Shown piece by piece: positions 35,077 to 44,288 of a stretch of 64,000 nt of DNA. Position 1 is the stretch's first letter; each line of letters opens with the position of its first letter. The translations under genes and the position numbers were made by a program. Where the stretch lies: assembly GCA_945868505.1 (NCBI GenBank), contig CAMBLO010000001.1, forward strand, positions 124,001 through 188,000, written 5' to 3'. Source of the stretch: an uncultured Clostridia bacterium (GTDB lineage Bacteria; Bacillota; Clostridia; Lachnospirales; Anaerotignaceae). The notes under the pieces are model-generated. The model saw only the letters and a program-made list of their open reading frames with translations. It did not search any database and had not been told where the DNA came from.

Positions 35077-35410
35077 AAGCAAGACCTCCTTCCAGAATTT
35101 TGCTGACGGCGGAGGAATATTCCTTCCATTCGGCAGTTTTTTCCTTTAGAAATTTTTGGCCTTTCCCCGTCAGGCGGTAATATTTGCGGACGCGGGCGGA
35201 ATCGGCATTTTCCTCGTAGGATTCCAGAAGCCCCTTTTTCTCCAGACCGTGCAGCAGAGGGTAGAGGGTGCCGGCTTTCAGCTGAAAGGTGTTGTCGGAA
35301 CGGCGAGCCAATTCTTCGATGATTTGGTAGCCGTACATATCCTGCCCGTCCAGCAATTTTAGGATGAGGGTAGCGGTGCTTCCCGCCAGTAGGGTTTTAT
35401 CTATGGGCAT
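35063..35410 (-). CDS. PadR-family transcriptional regulator
   Basis: 115 residues from the ATG at 35410 with AAGGAG upstream. The winged HTH: LILKLLDGQDMYGYQIIEEL, LKAGTLYPLLHGLEKKGLL and RKYYRLTGKGQKFL, which is the PadR-N type with a short C-terminal helix. Such proteins in Firmicutes often sit before permease-prefix membrane genes, as here, and are thought to repress the pair. The region from 35425 to 35535 is full of short AT-rich palindromes (for example CGATATATCG at 35438-35447) that could be operators. Confidence 0.9.
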   Translation of the reverse strand: MPIDKTLLAGSTATLILKLLDGQDMYGYQIIEELARRSDNTFQLKAGTLYPLLHGLEKKGLLESYEENADSARVRKYYRLTGKGQKFLKEKTAEWKEYSSAVSKILEGGLACECF

Positions 35411-35554
35411 TGCAATCACTCCTTATGTATAGATATTCGATATATCGTTATCCTGATTATATATAGAATGTCTATATATGTCCAATAACAAATTTTTATT
35501 GCTCCTAATATATCGATAATCTATATATCTGATTAGAAAAATTTTTCATGTTTC

Positions 35555-35583
35555 TTGCCTTAAAACCATCGTTGTATTATAAT
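35555..35583 (+). promoter_or_regulatory. glnS promoter
   Basis: TTGCCT (35555-35560), a 17-base spacer and TATAAT (35578-35583). Only about 60 bases remain before glnS, too short for a T-box. Confidence 0.75.
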
Positions 35584-35643
35584 AAAGTATCATACTATGA
35601 TTGTAAAAAATCTCTAACGAATGAAAATATAGGAGGGCGACCA

Positions 35644-37323
35644 ATGGCTGAAGAAAAAAACATGGAAAACAACAGCGGTCTGGGTGCAACGGGTAACTTT
35701 ATCCACAACTACATCCAGGAAGACCTGAAAGGGGAACTGAATAAGATTCATACCAGATTCCCGCCCGAACCCAATGGCTACCTGCACATCGGTCATGCAA
35801 AATCCATCTGCCTGAACTTTGGTATGGCAAATTTGTACGGCGGCAAATGCAACCTGCGTTTTGACGACACCAACCCTACAAAGGAAGATGTGGAATATGT
35901 AGAATCCATTCAGGAGGACGTAAAATGGCTGGGCTTCGATTGGGAAGACAGACTGTATTACGCTTCCAGCTATTTTGATAAATACTATGAAGTGGCAGTG
36001 AAGCTTATCAAAGAAGGCAAGGCTTTCGTGGATGAACTGACAGCGGAAGAAATGAGAGAATATCGCGGCACTCTGAACACACCCGGGAAGGAAAGCCCTT
36101 ACCGTAACAGAAGCGTGGAGGAAAATCTGGATTTGTTTGAACGGATGAAAGCCGGCGAATTCCCCGATGGCTCCAAAACACTGCGTGCAAAGATCGACAT
36201 GTCTTCTCCCAATATCAACATGAGAGACCCTGTCATCTATCGTATCTCCCATTCCACTCACCATACCACAGGGGACAAATGGTGCATCTACCCTATGTAT
36301 GACTTTGCACATCCTCTGGAAGATGCCATCGAAGGTATCACCCATTCCATTTGTACCATGGAATTTGAAGACCACAGACCTCTCTATGACTGGGTGGTAA
36401 GAGAAGCGGGTTATACCGTAAATCCTCCTAGACAGATTGAATTTGCCCGTCTGGGTATGACAAATACTGTTATGAGCAAGAGAAAACTCCGTACGCTGGT
36501 GGAAAATGGTCTGGTTGACGGTTGGGACGACCCTCGTATGCCGACCATCAGTGGTCTGCGCCGCCGTGGCTATACCCCTGCGTCCATTCGTGATTTCTGT
36601 GAACGCATCGGCGTTTCCAAGGCAAACAGCATGGTAGATAGCGGTCTGCTGGATTACTGCATCCGTGACGATCTGAAGGCAAAAGCAAAGGTAGTTATGG
36701 CTGTTCTGGACCCTCTGAAATTGGTTATCACTAACTATCCTGAGGATCAGGTGGAAATGATGGAACTGGAAAATAACCCCGAAACACCTGAATTGGGCAC
36801 AAGACTGGCTCCCTTCACCAGAGAACTGTATATTGAAAGAGAGGACTTCATGGAAGAACCTGTAAAGAAATTCTTCCGTCTGGCTCCCGGCAAGGAAGTG
36901 CGTCTGAAAGGTGCTTATTTCGTAACCTGCACAGATTTTGTGAAGGATGAAAACGGCGTTGTGACAGAAGTACACTGCACCTATGACCCCGAAACAAAGA
37001 GCGGCAGCGGCTTTGAAGGCAGAAAGGTCAAAGGCACTCTGCATTGGGTAAGCGCCAAGGAAAACGTGGCTGCAACAGCAAGACTGTACGATCACATGAT
37101 GCTGGACAACCCCGATGACCCCAACGGCGAAATGATTATGAACCCCAACTCTTTGGAAGTAAAGGAATGCTTCATCGAACCTTCCATCAAAGATGCAAAG
37201 AAGGGCGATAGATTCCAGTTCATGAGAAACGGCTACTATATCGTAGATACGAAGGATACAACAGAAGAACATCTGGTATTCAACCGCATCGTTCCTCTGA
37301 AAAGCTCCTTCAAACTGAAATAA
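35644..37323 (+). CDS. glnS: Glutaminyl-tRNA synthetase
   Basis: 559 residues from the ATG at 35644 behind AGGAGGG. It charges tRNA-Gln with glutamine. A class I catalytic domain with [12 protein letters not shown] (HIGH 48-51) and the MSKRK motif near 278, and an anticodon-binding beta-barrel domain at the C-terminus. Many Firmicutes lack GlnRS and use the GatCAB route; this gene means direct charging. [10 protein letters not shown] is the GlnRS-type motif, against GluRS. A strong terminator follows. Confidence 0.96.
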   Translation: MAEEKNMENNSGLGATGNFIHNYIQEDLKGELNKIHTRFPPEPNGYLHIGHAKSICLNFGMANLYGGKCNLRFDDTNPTKEDVEYVESIQEDVKWLGFDWEDRLYYASSYFDKYYEVAVKLIKEGKAFVDELTAEEMREYRGTLNTPGKESPYRNRSVEENLDLFERMKAGEFPDGSKTLRAKIDMSSPNINMRDPVIYRISHSTHHTTGDKWCIYPMYDFAHPLEDAIEGITHSICTMEFEDHRPLYDWVVREAGYTVNPPRQIEFARLGMTNTVMSKRKLRTLVENGLVDGWDDPRMPTISGLRRRGYTPASIRDFCERIGVSKANSMVDSGLLDYCIRDDLKAKAKVVMAVLDPLKLVITNYPEDQVEMMELENNPETPELGTRLAPFTRELYIEREDFMEEPVKKFFRLAPGKEVRLKGAYFVTCTDFVKDENGVVTEVHCTYDPETKSGSGFEGRKVKGTLHWVSAKENVAATARLYDHMMLDNPDDPNGEMIMNPNSLEVKECFIEPSIKDAKKGDRFQFMRNGYYIVDTKDTTEEHLVFNRIVPLKSSFKLK

Positions 37324-37337
37324 AGAAAGAGAATCGC

Positions 37338-37368
37338 AAAGGCGAGCCCATGGGCTCGCTTTTGTTTA
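37338..37368 (+). terminator. Terminator of glnS
   Basis: The core is the perfect 18-base palindrome at 37342-37359 (gcgagccc/gggctcgc), flanked by an A-run and ttttgttt. Confidence 0.9.
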
Positions 37369-37489
37369 TGAATCACTGCATTTTCTTTTTTCTTAATAGA
37401 AATTCCCTTTTTTATGAAAGAATTATGGTGTATACTGTAATATGAGGAGAAATCTTTACATTCTTTACAAAAGAAACGGAGTTGAGATT

Positions 37490-38275
37490 GTGAGAGAAAA
37501 GCTGAAAGATTGCAACCGCATTGTCGTAAAGGTTGGTACATCTACCATTACATATCCAAACGGCAGACTGAACCTGAAACGGATTGAAGAACTGGCGTGG
37601 GTTTTGACAGACCTGCGGAATAGGGGCAAGGAAGTTGTTCTTGTTACCAGCGGTGCCATCGGCGTGGGCGCAGTGCGTATGGCAATGCAGGAACGCCCGA
37701 CGGTTACCCGTGAAAAACAGGCGGCTGCTGCCGTGGGGCAGGCGATGCTGATGCAGATTTATCATAACTTTTTTGACAGATATAATCAGACCGTTGCCCA
37801 GATTTTGCTGACAAAGGAAGAATTGAGCAGCGACAGCAGATATGAAAATACGAAGAATACTTTGGAAACACTATTGGAAATGGGCATCCTGCCCATCGTC
37901 AATGCTAACGATACGATTTCCACTTACGAAATCGAAATTTCCGATAATGACCGCCTTTCTGCCATGGTGGCGGAGATTATCAAGGCAGACCTGCTGATTT
38001 TGCTGACGGATATTGATGCCCTCTATGACAAAGACCCTCGTTCCAATCCCGATGCGAAACGGGTTGCCCATGTGGCTGCGGTGACTGACGAGGTCAGAGC
38101 CATGGCGGGGGAAAAGAAAGGCTCGGAATTCAGCGTTGGCGGTATGAAAACCAAGCTGCAGGCAGCGGCCATCTGTCTGGATGCGGGGGTGAAAATGGCC
38201 ATTGCCAATGGGGAGGACCCGAAGGTGGTGCATCGTATCATTGATGGAGAAGATGTGGGCACACTATTTGGGTAA
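37490..38275 (+). CDS. proB: Glutamate 5-kinase, kinase domain only
   Basis: 261 residues from the GTG at 37490, with GGAG 8 bases upstream; the ATG at 37442 has no ribosome-binding site and adds 16 unrelated residues. An amino-acid kinase fold: VVKVGTSTI, TSGAIGVGAVRM, NANDTIST, LLTDIDALYDKDPR, VGGMKTKLQAA. It phosphorylates glutamate in the first step of proline synthesis. The C-terminal PUA domain of many ProB proteins (about 100 residues) is absent. The partner proA lies 1.7 kb downstream, in the same direction. Confidence 0.95.
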   Translation: MREKLKDCNRIVVKVGTSTITYPNGRLNLKRIEELAWVLTDLRNRGKEVVLVTSGAIGVGAVRMAMQERPTVTREKQAAAAVGQAMLMQIYHNFFDRYNQTVAQILLTKEELSSDSRYENTKNTLETLLEMGILPIVNANDTISTYEIEISDNDRLSAMVAEIIKADLLILLTDIDALYDKDPRSNPDAKRVAHVAAVTDEVRAMAGEKKGSEFSVGGMKTKLQAAAICLDAGVKMAIANGEDPKVVHRIIDGEDVGTLFG

Positions 38276-38310
38276 TGATTTTTGGATTGAAACATAAGGA
38301 GGAAAAAGAG

Positions 38311-38787
38311 ATGAGTTATTGTCCAAATTGCGGCAGACAGATTCTAGACGAAAGTCTGGGCTGTCCCGTTTGTAATGTAAAAAATAATACTGACCCTACG
38401 AAAACGGTAATTGATGGGCAGGCAGAAGAGGTCAAAGCAGAAACGGTGGATACCTTTACTGTGGAGGACAGCGATGGAAAGACCCATCATTTTGAAAGCA
38501 ATACGGAAACGGGCGATGCAGAATATGTGAAACAGGAAAAGGTTTCTTCGGATGCCACCATACATCCTTTACTGAAGGTGCTGATTATCGTGCTGATCGT
38601 TATGGTAGGCGGTTTTGGTGCCATCGCAGGCTGTGTGGCAGGCGTTGTCCTTTCCAAAAGCCCCTCTGAAGATTACCGCCGCTTCGGGAAGCTGATGATG
38701 ACTGTCAGCATCGTGATGCTGGTGCTTTCCTTCCTGTGCTGCGTGATGACAGCATCCGTTGGAAGCCTGAGCTATATGCTGGATTGA
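38311..38787 (+). CDS. Zinc-ribbon membrane protein
   Basis: 158 residues behind AAGGAGG. The N-terminus is a zinc ribbon of the CPxC...CPxC type (YCPNCGRQILDE, then GCPVCN). Residues 30-95 are an acidic, poorly ordered linker. Two membrane helices follow (about 97-120 and 132-155), the first Gly/Val-rich. The cytoplasmic zinc ribbon with small membrane part is common in Clostridia; no function is known. It lies between proB and a DUF2085 gene, probably in the same operon. Confidence 0.75.
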   Translation: MSYCPNCGRQILDESLGCPVCNVKNNTDPTKTVIDGQAEEVKAETVDTFTVEDSDGKTHHFESNTETGDAEYVKQEKVSSDATIHPLLKVLIIVLIVMVGGFGAIAGCVAGVVLSKSPSEDYRRFGKLMMTVSIVMLVLSFLCCVMTASVGSLSYMLD

Positions 38788-38788
38788 T

Positions 38789-39412
38789 ATGGCTGATTTT
38801 TTGGAACGCATGGGCTCTGCCGTCTGTCACCAGATGGCGGAGCGCAGTTTTATTTGGGGAAATAGAACAATGCCCCTTTGTGCCCGCTGCACGGGCATCT
38901 ACATGGGTGTGTTTTTCGCTCTGTGCTTCTTCCTTTGGAAAAAGCGGCTGCAGGGAAACCGACCCTTTTCCGCAACACAAATCTTTCTGATGCTTTTGTG
39001 CATCATCCCCATGGCGGCGGATGGCTTTTGCAGCTATATAGGTTTGTGGGAAAGCAATCAGCTTTTGCGGGTTCTGACGGGAAGTCTGATTGGTGCAGTC
39101 GTTCCCGGTCTGCTTTTGTTGGCGGGGAATTTTGACCCCGTCGGGAAAAGTGACAAGGCAATTTACGAAACTACAAAGGAATTGCTTTTTGTGACTGCAT
39201 TCAGCGGAATATTTGCTCTGTGCCTTTGTCTTGGTTTGCCCTTACAAGGCATTGGTGCAATCCTTTCCATTGTAGGGGAGGTTTGCCTTTGGGCCGGTGT
39301 CCTTTGGCTGATTCTAAAAAATATTTTTGGAAAGAAGAAACTGCCCTTGCGGCGGATTTCTTTGGTGCTGGCATTTTGCATCATTTTTGCAGTAGGAGGG
39401 TTTCTTCCATGA
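38789..39412 (+). CDS. DUF2085 membrane protein
   Basis: 207 residues. The N-terminal signature CHQMAERSF...MPLCARCTGIYMG with paired Cys/His is diagnostic of DUF2085, followed by about five membrane helices. It may bind a metal through the Cys and His residues, but the function is not known. It starts one base after the stop of the zinc-ribbon gene. The last bases overlap the next gene (ATGA). Confidence 0.85.
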   Translation: MADFLERMGSAVCHQMAERSFIWGNRTMPLCARCTGIYMGVFFALCFFLWKKRLQGNRPFSATQIFLMLLCIIPMAADGFCSYIGLWESNQLLRVLTGSLIGAVVPGLLLLAGNFDPVGKSDKAIYETTKELLFVTAFSGIFALCLCLGLPLQGIGAILSIVGEVCLWAGVLWLILKNIFGKKKLPLRRISLVLAFCIIFAVGGFLP

Positions 39413-39981
39413 AAAAAGAATTGCGGGCAGAAGCCCTGAAACAGCGGGATGAGATGCCTTTGGCTGAGCGGAACGAAAAAAGCAGACAAATTACGGCGCA
39501 TATCCTGCAAAGTGAGGTATATCAAAAGGCAAAGCGTATTTTCACTTTCGTGAGCATGGGTTCGGAGGTGGAAACAAGGGGCATCATGTCGCAGGCGTGG
39601 AACGACGGGAAAGCCGTTGCTGTCCCCAAAACAGAAAAGGGACGGGTGATGTATTTTCTGCCAATCCAATCCTTTGCTGATTTGCAGAAAGGTCGCTTTG
39701 GCGTGATGGAGCCTTCGGGCAGCGAAGAAGATGCCATTGTACCTGAAAGGGGCGATTTATTTCTGGTGCCCGGAGCATTGTTTGATGAGAAAATGAACCG
39801 CTTGGGCTATGGCGGCGGTTATTATGATACGTATTTTGAAAACTATCAGGGATATGGGAAAATCGGATTGGCGTTCCAGTCTCAGGTGCGGAGCGAACCG
39901 ATTCTCGCGGAAAAAACAGACATCCCTTTGGATGATATCGTAACGGAAAACGGATGGATGGGAGGAAGAAAACATGAGTAA
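39409..39981 (+). CDS. 5-formyltetrahydrofolate cyclo-ligase
   Basis: 190 residues from the ATG at 39409 behind AGGAGGG; longer frames lie inside the DUF2085 gene. It converts 5-formyl-THF to 5,10-methenyl-THF using ATP. The N-terminal [15 protein letters not shown] with basic residues and the C-terminal [22 protein letters not shown] (phosphate loop) are typical. It overlaps proA by 8 bases (ATGAGTAA). Confidence 0.95.
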   Translation: MKKELRAEALKQRDEMPLAERNEKSRQITAHILQSEVYQKAKRIFTFVSMGSEVETRGIMSQAWNDGKAVAVPKTEKGRVMYFLPIQSFADLQKGRFGVMEPSGSEEDAIVPERGDLFLVPGALFDEKMNRLGYGGGYYDTYFENYQGYGKIGLAFQSQVRSEPILAEKTDIPLDDIVTENGWMGGRKHE

Positions 39982-41221
39982 TCTGGTGGAAATGGGAAAA
40001 AAGGCAAAAGCTGCGGCGGTGGTTCTGGCTACATTGTCTACTCCTAAAAAGAATAAAGCCCTGCTGGCTTCTGCCGATGCCCTGCTGGCGGCACAGGCGG
40101 AAATTCTGGCGGCAAACAAAGCAGATGTGGATGCGGCATTAGAAAACGGCATCAAGGGTGCTTTTATTGATAGACTGACCTTGACAGAAGCCCGTCTGGC
40201 GGATATGGCTGATGGCCTGCGGCAGGTAGCAAAGCTGGATGACCCCGTGGGCGAGGTTCTTTCCATGAAAACGTTAGATAATGGTCTGGTGGTAGGACAG
40301 AAGCGGGTGCCTATGGGCGTCATTGGTATCATTTTTGAAGCCCGCCCTAATGTGACGGCAGATGCCTTTGGCCTTTGCCTGAAAGCAGGCAGTGCCGTTA
40401 TTTTAAGAGGCGGCAAGGAAGCCTTCCGCACCAATCAGGCTACTGTCAAAGCCCTGCGCTCCGCTCTGGCGGCGGAAGGACTGCCCGAGGACTGTGTGCA
40501 GATGGTGCCAGATACCTCCAGAGAAACCGCCAATGAAATGATGCGGCTGAATGGGTATTTAGATGTATTGATTCCCAGAGGCGGTGCAGGGCTCATTAAC
40601 AGCGTGGTGCAGAACAGCACCGTTCCCGTGATTCAGACAGGTGTGGGCAACTGCCATGTTTATGTGGATGAAAGTGCGGATTTGGAAAAGGCAGTAAAAA
40701 TTGTCATCAATGCCAAAACCCAGCGTCCCGGTGTATGCAATGCTTGTGAAAGCCTTTTGGTGCATGAAAAAATCGCAGAAGCCTTCCTGCCTGCAATCGG
40801 TAAGGCGTTGCAGGAAAAACAGGTGGAGATTCGTGGGGACGAAGCCACACAAAAGCTGGTGGATGGCTCTGTTGCCGCAACAGAAGAAGACTGGGGCACA
40901 GAATATGCCGATTACATCATTTCCGCCAGAGTGGTAAAGGATATGGATGAAGCCATCGAACATATCAGAAAATATTCTACAGGCCATTCCGAAGCCATTG
41001 TGACAGAAAACTATACCAATGCCCAGCGGTTCCTGAATGAAGTGGATGCGGCGGCGGTTTATGTCAATGCTTCCACCAGATTCACAGACGGCGGTCAGTT
41101 CGGTTTTGGTGCAGAAATCGGCATCAGCACCCAGAAGCTGCACGCCCGTGGGCCTATGGGTCTGAAGGAATTGACAACGATGAAATATATCATTTACGGC
41201 GATGGTCAGATCAGAGAATAA
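39974..41221 (+). CDS. proA: Gamma-glutamyl phosphate reductase
   Basis: 415 residues. The second step of proline synthesis: NADPH-dependent reduction of glutamyl phosphate to the semialdehyde. Catalytic Cys in [13 protein letters not shown] near 252, the substrate/NADP region [17 protein letters not shown] and [13 protein letters not shown] near the end. GGAGG lies upstream, inside the cyclo-ligase gene. With proB, the window holds two of the three proline genes; proC was not found. Confidence 0.97.
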   Translation: MSNLVEMGKKAKAAAVVLATLSTPKKNKALLASADALLAAQAEILAANKADVDAALENGIKGAFIDRLTLTEARLADMADGLRQVAKLDDPVGEVLSMKTLDNGLVVGQKRVPMGVIGIIFEARPNVTADAFGLCLKAGSAVILRGGKEAFRTNQATVKALRSALAAEGLPEDCVQMVPDTSRETANEMMRLNGYLDVLIPRGGAGLINSVVQNSTVPVIQTGVGNCHVYVDESADLEKAVKIVINAKTQRPGVCNACESLLVHEKIAEAFLPAIGKALQEKQVEIRGDEATQKLVDGSVAATEEDWGTEYADYIISARVVKDMDEAIEHIRKYSTGHSEAIVTENYTNAQRFLNEVDAAAVYVNASTRFTDGGQFGFGAEIGISTQKLHARGPMGLKELTTMKYIIYGDGQIRE

Positions 41222-41237
41222 GCAGGAGGGAAAGCCT

Positions 41238-42176
41238 ATGCAGGATACCCGTTATATGGATGCGTGGATACACGTGCCCCTTTGCAAAAAAGGTGATAAG
41301 CTCTACCATTATACGACGGCGGAAGGGGTTCGCGGTATTGTGGAAAATCGGGAATTTCTGGCAACGAAAAGCGATTTTCTCAACGATAAGCTGGAATTTC
41401 AATATGCGGTAGAGGTTATGGAGCGGCTGACGGAAAAATATATCGTCAATCAAGAACTGCGGGAGCGTTTCTTTTCCAAGCTGAAAATGGAGATCGACCG
41501 TCTGGGGGTCATCACGCCAATCTGCGAAGGCGATACGGATTGCGAGATTGATGAAATGAGTTTTTATGTGGTGGCTTTTTCCAAGTTGCAGAACAATGCC
41601 CTCCTTTGGGCGGAGTTTACGGATTTTCGTGGATATTGTCTGGAATTTGATTATGAAAAGATTGTGGAGGGCTTTCAAAATCGGGTTTTCCTCCATGGCA
41701 CAGTCATTTATGATGAAGAAGAACAGATGAATGGACTTCTGGAATCCCTGCTTTCCTGTATCCGCAATCTGATCGAAGAGGGGACAACGGATTTAGAGGG
41801 CTTTTTTGAGGAAGAAGCCAATCCTTCTGATGAATCCTTGGATAAGCTGGTGACAGAGATGTCTGTGGTCTGCTCTGTCTATGCCATGTTTTTCAAAAAG
41901 AGCTTTTTCAAAGGGGAACAGGAATACCGATTCATCTTCCCACCTCTGAGCAATGGGAGTGGGATGGATAAGCCTAATTTCCGCTTGCTGGACCAGATTT
42001 TTCTGCCTTATATCATGGTGGAATTTGAAGGGGAAAAAGAAGATATCCCTTTGGAAAGTGTGATGGTTGGGGCGAAAAATAACAGCGACATTGCCGTCAG
42101 GGGGGTGCGTTATTTCCTGAAAACACAGGGCATTGATATCCCTGTTCTGCTTTCGGATATCCCTTTGCGTTATTAA
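41238..42176 (+). CDS. DUF2971-family protein
   Basis: 312 residues from the ATG at 41238 behind AGGAGGG. The N-terminal LYHYTTAEGVRGIV (22-35), FLND (47-50), the central SKLQNNALLWAEFTDFRGYCLEFD and the C-terminal FFKGEQEYRFIF are the DUF2971 pattern. Function is unknown; the H-Y-T start and the E-x-Y-R region faintly recall ADP-ribosyltransferase-like folds, which is only inference. It is 16 bases downstream of proA, in the same transcript, and precedes a terminator. Confidence 0.8.
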   Translation: MQDTRYMDAWIHVPLCKKGDKLYHYTTAEGVRGIVENREFLATKSDFLNDKLEFQYAVEVMERLTEKYIVNQELRERFFSKLKMEIDRLGVITPICEGDTDCEIDEMSFYVVAFSKLQNNALLWAEFTDFRGYCLEFDYEKIVEGFQNRVFLHGTVIYDEEEQMNGLLESLLSCIRNLIEEGTTDLEGFFEEEANPSDESLDKLVTEMSVVCSVYAMFFKKSFFKGEQEYRFIFPPLSNGSGMDKPNFRLLDQIFLPYIMVEFEGEKEDIPLESVMVGAKNNSDIAVRGVRYFLKTQGIDIPVLLSDIPLRY

Positions 42177-42182
42177 AAGGAG

Positions 42183-42213
42183 AAAAGCCTGTTTTGTCGA
42201 ACAGGCTTTTTTA
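42183..42213 (+). terminator. Terminator of the proB-proA-DUF2971 unit
   Basis: An 8-base perfect GC-rich stem (42186-42193 with 42200-42207), extended by A/T pairs, loop ttgtcg, then six T. Confidence 0.9.
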
Positions 42214-42220
42214 TATGGAT

Positions 42221-42249
42221 TTGACTATTTTGGGCGGTTCAGGTACAAT
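42221..42249 (+). promoter_or_regulatory. Promoter of the M50-like gene and scpAB
   Basis: TTGACT (42221-42226), a 17-base spacer and TACAAT (42244-42249). Confidence 0.75.
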
Positions 42250-42296
42250 AATACAATAGGCATTTTGAAAATTTACCTTGGAAAGGATTTGTGTAT

Positions 42297-42914
42297 ATGA
42301 ACAATATGTTATTCGTACTTCTGCTGGGCATTCCCGGTATCCTTGTGGCAACGACAGTCCATGAGTTTACAAGGGCGTTGCTTTCTACTGTTTTTGGGGA
42401 CAACTATCCCAAGAGTCAGGGAAAGCTGACATTGAACCCTATAAAGCATTTTGAGCCTATCGGTTTTCTGATGATGTTTTTTAGCGGCGGCTTCGGTTGG
42501 GGCAAGCCTGTGGAGACCAGTGCGCTGTATTATAAAAATAGAAAAAGAGATACGCTTTTGGTGGCGATTCTTCCTTCTGTGGTGAATCTGATTCTGGGGA
42601 TTGTTTTCCTCGGTGTGTATCAGTCGTTGAAAAGAAACGGCGGCAATTATTATTTGGTGGCACTGTTCAATTATATGGCTTATTATAATGTTGGTCTGGC
42701 GGTGTATAATATCCTGCCTGTGGCACCTATGGACTGCGTGAAGGTGCTGGCGGTGCTGATGCCTGCCAACCAGTATTTCAAATATATGCAGAATGAAAAG
42801 CTGATCCAGATGATTTTCCTGTTCCTGCTGTTCTTTGGCCTTGTGACAGGTTTTATGGACAGCATCATTTATGGTGTGATGTCTTTGTTTGGCGGCATTT
42901 TTGGTCTGATTTAA
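42297..42914 (+). CDS. Degenerate M50 (site-2 protease-like) membrane protein
   Basis: 205 residues with about five membrane helices, matching the site-2 protease family found next to scpAB in many Clostridia. The zinc motif HExxH reads HEFTR (22-26): the second His is Arg. The LAGPxxN block reads LPSVVN and the third-ligand LPxPPLDG block reads LPVAPMDC (140-147), keeping the Asp but losing the Gly. It may be a structural or regulatory pseudo-protease. The ATG at 42297 is preferred to the GTG at 42291 because of spacing to AAGGA. Confidence 0.82.
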   Translation: MNNMLFVLLLGIPGILVATTVHEFTRALLSTVFGDNYPKSQGKLTLNPIKHFEPIGFLMMFFSGGFGWGKPVETSALYYKNRKRDTLLVAILPSVVNLILGIVFLGVYQSLKRNGGNYYLVALFNYMAYYNVGLAVYNILPVAPMDCVKVLAVLMPANQYFKYMQNEKLIQMIFLFLLFFGLVTGFMDSIIYGVMSLFGGIFGLI

Positions 42915-42927
42915 GGAAGGCGAAGCG

Positions 42928-43695
42928 ATGGATACGATCAATATCAGACTGGATGCCTTCGAAGGCCCCTTGGACTTATTGTATCACCTGATCGAAAAAA
43001 ACGAGATTGATATTTATGATATTCCCGTTGCATCCCTGACAGAGCAGTATCTTGCCTTTTTGGATGCGGCGGAGGACAGGGATATGGACGGCATGAGCGA
43101 ATTTCTTCTCATGGCGGCGACCTTGTTGGAGATTAAAAGCAAAATGCTCCTGCCTGCGCCGAAAAATGAGGAAGAGGAAGGCCCTGACCCCCGTGAAGAA
43201 CTGGTGCAGAGATTGTTGGAATATAAAAAAATCAAGGATGTGACTGATACCCTCAAGGAACGGGAGGAGGAAGCGGCACTGGTCTTTTATAAAGAAGCTG
43301 ATGCTTCTGTGGCAAAGCTGAAGGAACAGCCGCCTCAGGAATTGGAGGACTTATTGCAGGGCATCACCATGGATGACCTGTATCAGGCTTTTCAGCAGGT
43401 GATGGCAAGAAAAGAAACCAAGGTGGATAAAGTCCGCAGTTCCTTCCGCTCGGTGCAGAAGGATTTGTTCACGGTTGGCGAAAAGATGGAATATATCAGG
43501 GACTTGCTGATTTTGCACCCCCATGGGCAGACCGCCTTCCATACCATTTTTCGGGAAAATGCAGGGAAGATGGAAAAGGTGGTAACGTTCCTTGCCCTTT
43601 TAGAATTGATTAAGCAGAAGGAAGTGCAGATTGCCCAAGAAAGAAACTTCGGGGAAATTCTCATCAGCAAATACAGCGAAGGAGGAGCGAAATGA
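42928..43695 (+). CDS. scpA: Segregation and condensation protein A
   Basis: 255 residues. The kleisin subunit of the SMC-ScpAB condensin: N-terminal LDAFEGPLDLLYHLIEKNEIDIYDIP, a helical middle and a C-terminal winged helix (about 180-255). It closes the SMC ring and loads at oriC/ParB sites. It starts 13 bases after the M50-like gene and overlaps scpB (ATGA). Confidence 0.96.
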   Translation: MDTINIRLDAFEGPLDLLYHLIEKNEIDIYDIPVASLTEQYLAFLDAAEDRDMDGMSEFLLMAATLLEIKSKMLLPAPKNEEEEGPDPREELVQRLLEYKKIKDVTDTLKEREEEAALVFYKEADASVAKLKEQPPQELEDLLQGITMDDLYQAFQQVMARKETKVDKVRSSFRSVQKDLFTVGEKMEYIRDLLILHPHGQTAFHTIFRENAGKMEKVVTFLALLELIKQKEVQIAQERNFGEILISKYSEGGAK

Positions 43696-44237
43696 GATTA
43701 TCAGAGCTGGAAGCGGTAGTGGAATCTTTGCTGTTCATCGCCGGGGATGCGGTGCCGCTGACATCCATTGCCCAGACCATTGAATTGGATAAAGCCACAG
43801 CCAAGGCGGTTGTCCTTTCCTTGGCGGATAAATATGAAAAGGAAAAACGGGGCTTGCGTATCGTGGAGATTGAAGGCTCCTATCAGATGTGTACGGCGGC
43901 GGAATGTTTTGAGTATATCCGCAATATGTATAAAAGCCCTCAGCGGCAGGGCTTGACCCAGTCTCTGCTGGAAACGCTGGCCATCGTTGCCTATAAACAG
44001 CCTATTACCCGGGCGCAGATTGAAGAGATCCGCGGCGTCAGCTCCGACCATGCGGTGGCGAAGCTGGTGGAAAAACGGCTGATCTGCGAAGTGGGCAGAG
44101 GGGATACTCCCGGCAGACCCATTTTGTTTGGGACAAGCAATGAATTTCTTCGGTATTTCGGTTTCAAGAGCATCGGAGAACTGCCCCCTTTGGAGGTGGA
44201 ACAGGACAAGGAGAACGGCGATGAATTGACCGTATAA
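43692..44237 (+). CDS. scpB: Segregation and condensation protein B
   Basis: 181 residues with two winged-helix domains (about 8-85 and 90-165), the second with the signature LETLAIVAYKQPITRAQIEEIRGV. It forms a dimer that binds the ScpA middle region. The start overlaps the scpA stop by four bases. The acidic tail is short. The carboxypeptidase gene follows after about 50 bases. Confidence 0.96.
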   Translation: MRLSELEAVVESLLFIAGDAVPLTSIAQTIELDKATAKAVVLSLADKYEKEKRGLRIVEIEGSYQMCTAAECFEYIRNMYKSPQRQGLTQSLLETLAIVAYKQPITRAQIEEIRGVSSDHAVAKLVEKRLICEVGRGDTPGRPILFGTSNEFLRYFGFKSIGELPPLEVEQDKENGDELTV

Positions 44238-44288
44238 GTACATAACTAAAACAAAAAATGAATAGAAATAGCAGGAGGAGGGATGCCT

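Noticed and set aside
35584..35643. T-box riboswitch before glnS
   Set aside because: The promoter is only about 60 bases upstream of the start, too short for a T-box, and no specifier stem or T-box sequence is visible.
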